DNA of 64,000 nt, taken from Hymenopus coronatus. Taxonomy: Eukaryota; Arthropoda; Insecta; Mantodea; Hymenopodidae. Within the stretch, counting starts at the first letter, position 1. Each line of letters starts with the position of its first letter. A program made the translations under genes and the position numbers. The stretch covers positions 13,436,001-13,500,000 of the forward strand of contig CM060893.1 in assembly GCA_030762935.1 (NCBI GenBank), in the 5' to 3' direction. Below the pieces are notes generated by a model, which saw only the letters and a list, made by a program, of their open reading frames with translations, had not been told where the DNA came from and searched no databases. Positions 12,194 through 21,911 of the stretch are shown here, in pieces.

Positions 12194-12864
12194 CATAAAC
12201 TGGGTGTTTGAACGAGATCTACATTTTGTTTATGTAGTAAGTTTTTGTGTATCTCTTGCGGTTTGCCACTTATACAAAAGTCATCCACAATAAAGAGGTC
12301 TTCAGACACTATTCCCAGAAAATTCAAGATACACATTTCGTTTGTCATAAAAATATCTTATACATAAGGTATTTTAATCAACATCGTTAGATCCATTTTT
12401 GAGAAAATCAAAATTTTAGAAAAATGTTCCATATAAAGAGGTGGGGGAATTTTCTTGAAAATCTTCGTATCGTATCCTAAGAAGAAACCAAACTTAAACA
12501 ACAATTTTGGTAATCAACGGTATTTTTGTGCTGTGCTGTCCACAGACACACACGGACCTTTTTCTAAAAATTCTTTGGATTCAGGTGTTCCCAAAGCATT
12601 TATTTCCGGTAAAATCTCGGTATGGAATTTTTGGGTGCATTACAATACTTATCTATGCACTATGTACATAAGTACGTGTAGAGAAAGTAATAAACTAGAC
12701 AATAAGAATTACACAATGGCTTTGATGCCATTCTCGGCACAAAGCATTAAGGGGTTAAGTCATTTGAGAGATAATATCTAGGTAATTTTGAAACTCAATT
12801 GTTATAGCTTCCAGGCTTCAACATAACTAATAAAGGCTTCCTGAATGTCATGGTTGTGTAACAG

Positions 12865-13055
12865 ATATACAGTGATGGCAGGCTAATTCGCCGCATTCTT
12901 GGAGGATATAGAAACCAGGTTCTGCTGCAGAAATTGGACCTGCAACTGGAGAGTATCCAGCTCATCATGTACGCCATCACCAAGAACGGTACTCACCCCT
13001 TTAAACCAGCAACCCTCTTGTATAAGTGCAAACCTCACTCCAAGTACAACAGATG
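12865..13055 (+). CDS. Exon 3: second half of FN3-like domain
   Basis: Acceptor GTGTAACAG and donor ATG|GTACGT; 191 bases, phase 0 in and 2 out. It continues as IYSDGRLIRRILGGYRNQVL, then LQLESIQLIMYAITKNGTH, which fits the C', E, F and G strands of a fibronectin-III fold, followed by the basic stretch YKCKPHSKYNRW. If the donor were not used, the frame would end six codons later at TAA. The split tryptophan codon is completed correctly by the exon at 21459, so splicing is preferred. Confidence 0.85.
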
Positions 13056-13119
13056 GTACGTATTAACCTAACCCCCTCGCTTTGTATGGATAAATCTAAA
13101 CTTATAATAGCACATTAGA

Positions 13120-13854
13120 ACAACGAATCCATATTCCGCACCGTTGCAATATCTAGCTATTTCCAACCAAATGCTCAGTTTGTGAAGCTACGTATTATTC
13201 GCTGTTATTTATATTTATTGTTATTGCTGATGTTTGTACGTGAGGGAACATAAGACTTTCACAATTATAGAGGTGGATACACTTTTGCGGTAGGTGTGGA
13301 GGCTTCATGGAAGAAGAAAGTGAATCATGTGCACAAAATAATACGTAAAGCACAGGAATTAGACGGAATCATCAGTGAATGTGAACCACTAATATGTTTG
13401 GTGACGATGACGCGACGACAATGTTGATGAGGATGATGATGATGATGATGATGTTGACATTGACGATGATACTTCTGAGAATGATCACGACGGAGACTTG
13501 GATGGAATTCAACCATTAAAATTCTAAGCCGATGAAAATTACTTTGTTATACCTTTCTCTCATTGTAACAAGTTATTTTGCATTTTTGTTCGATGTTGTC
13601 GTAAATACGTATGTAAGTTACATGCGTTATAGAATCACTGTTATTTTCAATTAACATCAATAATAACAAACTAGTTTCATTATTAATCGGCATTTATTTT
13701 ATATGAGCACTGTTTTTATTCGTCTGTACACACGACAGAGACATTTGTAATCAGCTGTTGTTGTTTGTTAGATACTCCGGCAACGCCGCAAAAGCAGCAT
13801 AGCCAACCTTTCGCGAAACCAACCGAACTGTCAAGGATTCAGCGTAGGGGGTAT
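13120..13854 (+). repeat. Unrecognised 0.7-kb element, copy 1
   Basis: It is closely similar over its length to 45397-46090. Shared landmarks are GCAATATCT, TTTGTACGTGAGGGAACATA, AAGAAAGTGAATCATGTGCA, GACGGAATCATCAGTGAATG, CACTGTTATTTTCA and CGAACTGTCAAG. The short ORF that is intact in copy 2 is broken here by frameshifts and by an expanded GATGAT stretch (13430-13452). I saw no terminal inverted repeats or target duplication. It lies in an intron of the large gene. Confidence 0.7.
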
Positions 13855-14229
13855 AGTAATAACAATAGAGGTTTGGGAGGTGGTGCGTGCTTTCCAAGAA
13901 TCTAGACAAGGCAGGTAGTGTCCCAAAGACAAGGACAGAACCAAACTGGACAAGTTACTTCTCATAGAGGTCTGCATACCGTAATCTCAGAAACTACTCA
14001 GCAACTCTCATAGAAAACGTATTTTCTTCCCTAAAATTTAGGCTAAAAGGCAGTTTACAATTCTAATTCCCAAACTAACAGGAAGACTAAAATTCATTTA
14101 TAAGGCCCAGATATAAGAATACGAACATGTTGGATTTATAAAAGAACAGACTTGGGAAGACGGTTTTGATTCCTCATTAAGAATGCATAGAACAGAAAAT
14201 AATTGTTACACGACAGAAAATGCGTGTAA

Positions 14230-15122
14230 AACTCTGATGTGTTCCATTCACATGTTCCACGTAAAGGGTAGTTCTACCTATTCTGAAAACAAACTATTCT
14301 TACGAAAGATTATTCTTCTATCTACTTTGCGCTACTTGATGTAAACATTAGCAGAAATTGTCTTACTATTTGCTTCCACATAACTAAAAGCGAAATAAAG
14401 GAGTACACTATGCTAAAGCGTCTGACAAATCTTTTAAAATCTGTCCCTTTGCGATGACTTGAAAATCGGGTTTCTTTGCATGATCAGGAGTAAAACAAAA
14501 AAGAGATGAAACGAAAATGAGTTCCTGTTTCAGCAAAGCGCTTTAAAATCGAAACCAATAACAGGGAATATCTCTGAAATTGCTAGCTCTACGAAAAAAA
14601 CTGTATATGACCTAAATTGTGTCTTTTACTAAGATATACATGTTTGTGTGGTAAGCTTTCATCCATCTCTTTCAATTTGCCAGTTATGCAAAATTCATCC
14701 AGAATGAAGAGGTCTTCAGAGTCTATCCCCTGAAAATTCAAGATATACTTTTATTTGTCATGCAAATATCTTTCTGTAAGATACGGTATTTTAATAAAAA
14801 TCGGTGGTCATTTTGGATAAAAACAACATTTTAAAAATTGTATGTAAAGGGTAGCTTGGGGTGGGGGATTTTCTTGAAAATGTTCGCATTTTTTCCTTGG
14901 AAGATACTGAACTTAAATACCTACCAAATTGGTATTTAACGGACTTTTCGTTTTTGAGCTATGCTCCATTGACACACGCACGCGGGCCTTTTTCTAAGAA
15001 CACTTTTGCATTCAGAGGACCTCAAAGGACACATTTCTGGTGAAATTTCAGTATACAATTTTTGGGTGGAATGCAATACCTTTTCTACTTACTATATGCA
15101 TAGTACGTGTAGAGAAAGTAAA
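14230..15122 (+). repeat. R900 repeat, full-length copy
   Basis: It starts TCTGATGTGTTCCATTCACA at 14233 and ends in the palindrome-derived ACTATATGCATAGTACGTGT AGAGAAAGTA. Most internal landmarks are present (TTCAAGATATAC, TTGGGGTGGGGG, GACTTTTCGTTTTTGAG). A degraded second copy follows head-to-tail. Confidence 0.85.
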
Positions 15123-15665
15123 TATGTATATTATATAAATTGTGTATTTTAACAAGATCTACATTTATTGTGTTGTTTTTGTCTATCTCTTACGATTTGC
15201 TAGTTTTATAAGTGTCATCCATAATACAGAGATCTTCTGAAGTTATTCCCAGGAAATTCAAGATATCAATTTTATTTATCACTAACTTATCCCACAATAT
15301 GGTATTTAATGAAAATCGTTAGAGTCATATTTGAGATTATCGAAATTTTCGAGAAAAAAAATCCTTGTAAAGGGTAGTTGAGACATGGGAGGGTTTTCCT
15401 GAAAATCTTAGTGTTACAAACTTGGAAGGAGCTTAACTTAAATATTAAGTTTAGTATTTAACGCATTTTCTGTTTTGAGTTATGATATCCACAGATACAT
15501 ACAAACATGCTCGCACGCATTAACATTTTTCTAAACATGTCTTTTTGGATTCAGGAGGTTTCAAAACATGTATTTCCTGTGAATCTCGAAATCGAATTTT
15601 TGAACGGAATGTAATAACTTCTCTATCTACTATGTACATTGTACATGCATGCTAGAAAAAGCAGA
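15123..15665 (+). repeat. R900 repeat, 5'-truncated copy
   Basis: It begins at the ATAAATTGTGTATTTTAACA segment and runs to the terminal region CTATGTACATTGTACATGCA. It is placed directly after the previous copy. Confidence 0.8.
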
Positions 15666-16080
15666 AGGTATTTAGATCTCTGTAAAACTCACTTTTTTAT
15701 TGTTTTATTTGTAATCACTTTTAACTGCTATGGTCATACTTGTGAAACAACTCCATATTAATTTAGGTTTGACATTTTATATAGCACTGTACAGCGACTT
15801 TGGACTTCTTTTTCTGCCCTCTGAATTAATTCAATGATTACATTGTTACGAATATAGGGAATTGGAATTTGAAAAGAAAAAGTTTCTATCGCATGCCGTT
15901 TTCACAAACGAGAGGTTTTATTGTTTCTGCAAAATACATATATTTTGAAAACTTGGAAAGACGTTCATTTGGCCCAGAGGGAAGTTTATAATAACTTTTT
16001 TTTTATCATTGGATCATGACTTTTATATTCATGCTCAGCAGTGCCACTAACTAAGGAACAACAATATTTCGCTAATATAT
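15666..16080. other. Intron sequence without a clear feature
   Basis: A weak resemblance to the CR1/L2-like SINE tail at 11911-11960 is visible around 15690-15790 (TTTTTTATTGTTTTATTTG, ATATAGCACTGTA). Nothing else is recognised. Confidence 0.3.
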
Positions 16081-16927
16081 TCAGTTAAAACGTCCCACAA
16101 ACTTTTTCATTACTAGAATGTTCTGGTGAAAACGTTCCCCATGTACATCACTTGTTTCCCCCAAGTTCTGAGGGGAAAACATGAGATGACAATCCATGCA
16201 ATATACTTTTGATGACATATGGCACTTCATACAATGGAGACATGTCATCATGTAATGCACAGTAGTCATCAACTCATGAGCTTTGTGATTTCCTGGGATG
16301 TTTATAGTTATGGACTTGAAGGCATTCCATACGCCCTGTTCAGTAGCACTTAAGAAGTTGCGAAATTTTATATATTGCATAAGCTGTCGTATTTAAGGGC
16401 CAATAAAGATACCCTCTTTAATCTTAGCAGTCAAACACTTCCCCTTTTCTGTTCAGTGGGTTTACAAAAATCTTCATTAGCCCCATTTTAAAATGCAGAG
16501 GTGGAAGGTATTCATCTGTAGGGTTTTCTGACGGTGGAAGTGACACACTCATTTTACCTGGAATATAGGTGTTTCGCTGAGGTCACTCCTTGCTAACATA
16601 ATGTTCTTTCGTGCTGCGACTGTCCCACTCACACAGAAAACTGCAATACTTCATGTTACCTTGTTGCGTGCCTGTCAATACTTTTAGATCTGCACACACT
16701 TTCCACTTATACTGGTCATAGTCTATGTAATGAAGCAAATGCCGCGTCGTTTCATAAGTCTCTTTCTTGTGTGCGGAGTATCCGACTGGAACGGAGGGAT
16801 ATTTGTAATCATTATGTAGGAGGGCTGCCTTTCAGCTGTATTTGGAGGCATCCGCTCCTTCGGTTTGTGAATATGAAGCAGTGCTCCAAACAAACCATTG
16901 ATATCACTACAGTACACAAACTCGGAG

Positions 16928-16975
<48 letters not shown>

Positions 16976-17465
16976 AAGAGAGAGATATTTGAAAGTCAGA
17001 CTGACGCCTCCTAAATGATGTCACTTTTGCATCTTCAACGAGCAAACAACATCCTTGCAATCGCGAAGCCTGTAACCTAAACTGTGTCTGTGAATGATTC
17101 CAGTCCATAGAAAGGTTAAGTTCTTGCTGAACTATGAGATGATGTGATTATGTTTGTGGTAGCAAATGCTGCGGATCACAACCTGCTGTGTTGGTTGCTA
17201 TATCACTTCCACTGTGGCCTACCATGTCTACATTTTGTTAATCAATGGTCCAATCATGTGGTGGTTTAGGGAGGTGGACTAGCGCCATGAGGAACTGGTC
17301 GCATGGCTGATGGCAGGTTTGGGTAATGAATAACATATTTTGATTTTGCAGAATACCCTTTAGCTTTAGCCAAACAAAAAAGCAGTCACTGGTGCCATTC
17401 TTGTGTTCACACCATATCATGGGTACCATAAATGCCAAAGAACATGCACTGTGACTTTCAAGCAC
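16081..17465 (-). pseudogene. Decayed copy of a multi-copy arthropod protein of unknown function
   Basis: In order on the minus strand: GTSDCFFVWLKLKGIL and VHLPKPPHDW (17240-17465), VYCSDINGLFGAL (16860-16920), LPPLHFKMGLMKIFV (near 16470-16515), then ATEQGVWNAFKSI, HYMMTCLHCMKCHMSSKVYC, FSPQNLGETSDVHGERFHQN. The family, as I know it from many uncharacterised arthropod proteins, has the motifs LPPLHIKLGLMK and ENLGxxSxEHGERFHQD in this order. It occurs in many genomic copies and probably belongs to a mobile element. Stops and frameshifts and a (GA)n insertion at 16929-16985 show the copy is dead. Confidence 0.6.
16929..16985. repeat. (GA)n microsatellite
   Basis: About 26 GA units with a GAAA interruption near the end, interrupting the decayed protein sequence at 16081-17465. 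Confidence 0.95.
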
Positions 17466-17563
17466 GACATCGAACTAAAAGTATGTTTAAAAAAATAATT
17501 TGTGAAAGTCGGCACTTGTGAATTTTAAAGGCCAGCATGCTTACACGGAATGCATATCACCTT

Positions 17564-18366
17564 TGTTACTTTCTCTGCACGTACTATGTAATAGTGTATA
17601 GAGAAGGTATTGTAATCCACCCTAAAATTCGATACCGAGATTTTACCGGAAATGCATGTTTTGGGGCCCTCTGGACCCCCGACAAAAAAAATCATTTTTG
17701 GAAAAAGGTTTGTGTGTGTTTGTGTGTCATTTTCAAAGATTTTCAAGAAAATCCCCCACTCTAACTACCATTTACATGGAACCTTTTTCGAAAATTTGAA
17801 TTTCTCAAAAATGACTCTAATGACTTTGATTAAAGTATTGCATATTAAATATATTTACCTGACAAATAAAATTTATATCTTGAATTTTCTGGGAATAGCC
17901 TCTGAAGACTATTTTATTCTGGATGAATTTTGGAAAAGTTTGCATAACTGCTAAACCGTAAGAGATGGACAATAACTTACCACACAAAAAATGTGGAGCA
18001 CGTTAAAACACACAATTTATGTTCTATACATTTTTTTTTTTTTTTTTCGTGAGGTTGATCGTTTTTTTAGATATACCTTGATTTTAGTTTCAGCTTTGAA
18101 AAACTTATACTTTTCTCATACAGAAATGTGTCAACTTCTGTCTATACAAACAAAGGAACTTCAGTTACATAGTAACCAGCTTTTGACTATCACTTTAACC
18201 TATAGTACTCCCTTGTTTCGCTCCTACTTACAAGTAAGCAGGTCATAAGATCCTTTTTGCTAATTGTTTCTCTATTAGCATCAAGTAAATAGAAAAATAG
18301 TTTTTCAACAGTAGTTTATTGCAGAGATGTAGATTAGGTCACGTAAATGGAACACATCAGATTTTT
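17564..18366 (-). repeat. R900 repeat, minus orientation
   Basis: The left end carries the palindrome region (TACTTTCTCTGCACGTACTA, TAGTGTATAGAGAAGG). The right end carries AATGGAACACATCAGATTTT, the reverse complement of the R900 head. The CA stretch is short (about 17704-17727). Confidence 0.85.
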
Positions 18367-18689
18367 GAAGAAATTTTCCTGCCATAATGCCTGAACTGAT
18401 GTTGATAGTGTTTAGAAGGCTGTGGGGAAATTGCAGACAGCATATTTCCGGATGCTGTATATGTGAACAGAAGCACAGGTGCATGTTGTGATTTTGAGAT
18501 TTTTGCTGCTGATTAGAGTTTTTCTGGTGAACATTCAGGGTAGAGCACAAAGAAAGGTGATTAGAAGGATTTCAAGGCATCGTATTTCACATACAAACGA
18601 TAAACAAGCGCATACTAACCAAAAAAGTGATTCAAATAGTGCATGTAACCAACATAGTTAGCTCTGGAAATGTAAGGGAGAAAACTTGA

Positions 18690-19532
18690 TTGTAACAATT
18701 ATGTCGACTTGTATACTGAAAACAGTGAGTACGAATATTCAAGTGGTTTTAGAGTGATGGATTTAGGAATTCTTGCAGATATTATTAGTTCATATACTTG
18801 TGTTAGTTGCTGTGCCAAAAAACTGAAATTATTTGAAGACAAGGCACGTTTTTTTATTGTTCCTAATTTGCATCTGTATTGTGAAAACTATTAAAATGAT
18901 GTACAATTCAAAACTTCAACCAAAAATAACAAGATATATGAGGCAAATATAAGGTTAAATTATACCATGAGATGCTTGGGTGTAGGTAGAAAAGAGGCAA
19001 ACTTGTTTTGTGGTTTGATGAACATGCCTTCACCAGAAAACAAATATTCTGAACATAATAGCTTTCTTCTGACTGCACTTGAAAGTGAATGTGAAGAGAA
19101 TATAGCAGCAGCTGCTGAAGAGGCAATTAATTTAAACAATGAAGATGGCATAAACACTGATTTGTGTGTTTCCTATGACTACAGTTGGATGTAAAGAGGC
19201 CATACCACACTTTATGGATGTCATCAGTATTCAATGTGACAATAGTAAAACATTGTACAAAAACAATGTGTATATCATCAACTATTATGAAAATTGCTGC
19301 ATGTGATGCATGTATATTATATAACAGAGGAAATATAAGCAGAATTAAAACAATTCACAGACTAGGATTCCAACCAGGAGCATTCACAGTTAACACATTG
19401 AAGAGTATTGATGAGTTTCGACTCACCAAAACCTGGAGAGCAGTAGATAATTTGCAAAGAAGTAGAGGAAGTAGATTAAGAGAGAACAGCAGCAGGAGGA
19501 TGCAGATTATGGATATGGCCAACGTTAACTAG
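18690..19532 (+). mobile_element. Mutator-like transposase remnant, N-terminal and C-terminal parts
   Basis: In sequence: GFRVMDLGILADIISSYTC then CVSCCAKKLKLFED, MRCLGVGRKEANLFCGLMNM, NAVS-free DLCVSYDYSWM followed by RGHTTLYG after a stop, and finally LGFQPGAFTVNTLKSIDEFR. These correspond in order to conserved blocks of the Mutator-like transposase domain (zinc-binding start, RCxGxGxxGAxxFC, VSYDGSWxxRGHxSLYG, LGxxPG near the end). The middle of the protein is deleted and several stops are present. Confidence 0.7.
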
Positions 19533-21458
19533 TGGAGGTTAAAAATGTCAAACTTTAAAATAAATGAAATCTTCTGTGCTTGTTTTCTATAAAATTACAT
19601 TTTTCGAAAAACATTGTACCTTTTCTCTGAAACTACTTACCTCAGAGCTGTAAAACTTGGTAGTATCTTCTAAAAGTGTACAATGAGCAATCCTGTGCAG
19701 TAGCTTTTTGGTATTTGGAAAATAATATTTATGATTATACATACCAGTGAAATTAAGGAATTTTTTGATGAGCAAATCTCAAAATTTTTTATTAAAAAAA
19801 CTAATACCTAAACTAATCCCATTTCAGATCCAAGAGTATTGCTGAAATGAACCATTCATCCTTGGGCTCACCTTGAATGAAAGCCAGTAAATGTTGAAGT
19901 GTTACTGTATATCTTAAAACGAGCTTGTTGGCATTAGCACTTCAAACCGAAAGGAATAATCAAAGTTTATTGAGCAATGTCTGAGATTTCCTTAGGTCCA
20001 TGTATATGAACCAATTTATCTTGAATGACACGACTGGCGGTCGTTGGATCTGCCTCATGATATATTATATTTGTCTGACTGTGGCCGCTAAGCTCATGCG
20101 CATTTGCAGTAACACCTTCTGATACATGGAGGAATCATGTTATGCGAAACTGTATATCTATGGCATAAATTAGAGAATAACGACTGTTTACTGTGATAAG
20201 TCTTTCCTGAATGGAGTTGCATGTGGAATGTGAGCTTGTACTCATACAGAAATTTCCTACATCTCCGTTCCTAATAAATCCAATGTATATAATATTAGGC
20301 TATGTCCGTGCTAACCCAAAAGTAACATAGGCCAGTGAATAGTTCTAACACAGGCAAAACTATAAGGATTTTTGTAAAATAAGCTCGAAGAATTAGAAGA
20401 CAGTTCCTGGAGTGCGTTTTCCAATATTTAGGAAGGGGATATTCTGAGTACTCTTATAACAAAAGGTTAACATAACATATGTTGTTTCGCATCGTTAGCA
20501 TTATAGAAGTGAGAAAAGCTGGCTGGATTAGATGTGGATTATTTTCGGCTTATTTAATTAAGAGAAAGTAAACAATTACCACAGTCAGTTTACACAACAC
20601 TGGCTAACCGATTTTAAGCCCATCTGGTTCAATACGATTCAGTCAACTGTAAATGAAAGCTAGTGGTAAGCATAGTTCAATAATGTGTATATACCTGATA
20701 TAGAAATAAAATACAAAGTATCGAAAAGCGCATTAAGTATATTTAGCATGTCTAATGTACAGAAATCCCACAGTGACAATGAATGTATAGTGCAACTCAA
20801 ATTAGAGTTTACCAGACTGTGGTCTGTGATAAGATGCGAAGAACTGAAATAAACCCAGAATTGTGTTCGTGTACTATCTATTCCAAAATCCATGCTTTAC
20901 TTTGTTTACAAAGAACCACTGATAATGGACAAATACAGCCAATAATGCTCTAAATTTGCTGGACTGTATCGAATTTCATAAACTGCTCTTAAGAGTAGAT
21001 TTCGTGAACATGAAACAAAATAACATTGTCGTGATAATAGATAAGTAGGACATAGGAATGTGAATTGGCAACTATTTCAGAGCTATACGCTGATGCAGAA
21101 AATAAAACAGAGCAATTCACTACTTAAATGAACATTGGGTCACTGAGGAACATATCAGTAAAGCTTGGATGAGCACAACTGATGTATCAAAAAAAAATCA
21201 AATTTCTTTCCTTACATTAAGCTTATCAACAGTTGTTTCAAAGCTTGAAAGCAGATTCGCTTGCTGCAATAGCAGAAGAAAGGAGGTATGATAATTTAAT
21301 GAGCATTGGCGCATACTGATATTGAATGTTATGTTTTAATAGTAGGTATAATCGCAGCATTAAAGAGAAACTTTATAAATTTGATATGAAACTGATACTG
21401 CATTGTATCAAAGTGAGGAAGTAGAATACCTATTTGATTAATTGTGCTTTTTAAACAG
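19533..21458. other. Intron sequence, nothing recognised
   Basis: AT-rich intron sequence before the coiled-coil exons. I saw no repeat-family copy, no transposase signature and no additional exon. Confidence 0.4.
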
Positions 21459-21586
21459 GAGCAACAGGTCTTTGGATTTCCGTCCAGCAGATTGTTATAT
21501 TTCACAGCAAGTTTACCATGTGGAGATGTCAGAAGCCACTGAGGAGGCTCAAGGAGGAGGCAGCACTTCGGACATGCAGTCTGTCA
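21459..21586 (+). CDS. Exon 4: linker
   Basis: Acceptor TTTTTAAACAG and strong donor A|GTAAGT; 128 bases, phase 2 in and 1 out. Joined to the previous exon it reads WSNRSLDFRPADCYISQQVY, then HVEMSEATEEAQGGGSTSDM. The frame is open only in the phase dictated by the exon ending at 13055, which is good evidence that the FN3-like exons and the Glu-rich exons belong to one gene. An internal ATG (MSEATEE) could serve as a start in a shorter isoform. Confidence 0.8.
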
Positions 21587-21665
21587 GTAAGTTGTTCCTC
21601 TACTGAATATGCATTCAAACATGACCACAGCAACAATGGTATATTCTATTTGACAACTTTTACAG

Positions 21666-21829
21666 CTGGGATGTCCTCTTCTGTAATTTTGCGAACACTT
21701 CAGGATGCTGACCTCAACACAGTGAAGGAAGTAGTAGTAGATCAGAACCGCAAGATACGTGCACTGGCTGAGGACAGACAGGTGCTCCTTGAAGAACTTA
21801 ACAAACTTCAAGAGAAAATTCAATCAAAG
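21666..21829 (+). CDS. Exon 5: coiled coil
   Basis: Acceptor CTTTTACAG and donor AAG|GTTAGA; 164 bases, phase 1 in and 0 out. It encodes GMSSSVILRTLQDADLNTVK followed by heptad-like sequence rich in L, K, E and Q (NRKIRALAEDRQVLLEELNK, LQEKIQSK). A parallel coiled coil is likely and it continues into the first 30 residues of the next exon. Confidence 0.88.
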
Positions 21830-21911
21830 GTTAGAGGCACTATGCAACAAACAAATAAACACATTCTATATTACTCAACAATGCTTACTGACATGTGTTT
21901 TGCTTTCACAG

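Larger units (their letters stand above)
11618..12690 (+). repeat. R900 copy with an internal tRNA-like insertion
   Basis: The head AAATCTAATGTGTTCCATTC and the tail palindrome around TGCACTATGTACATAAGTAC plus GAGAAAGTAA mark the ends. The centre (11911-12193) is foreign to R900. After that insertion the repeat resumes at TAAACTGGGTGTTTGAACGA. Confidence 0.8.

Noticed and set aside
16771..16992. Open frame with Arg-Glu repeats
   Set aside because: It is created by the (GA)n microsatellite at 16929-16985 on the strand opposite the real protein remnant.
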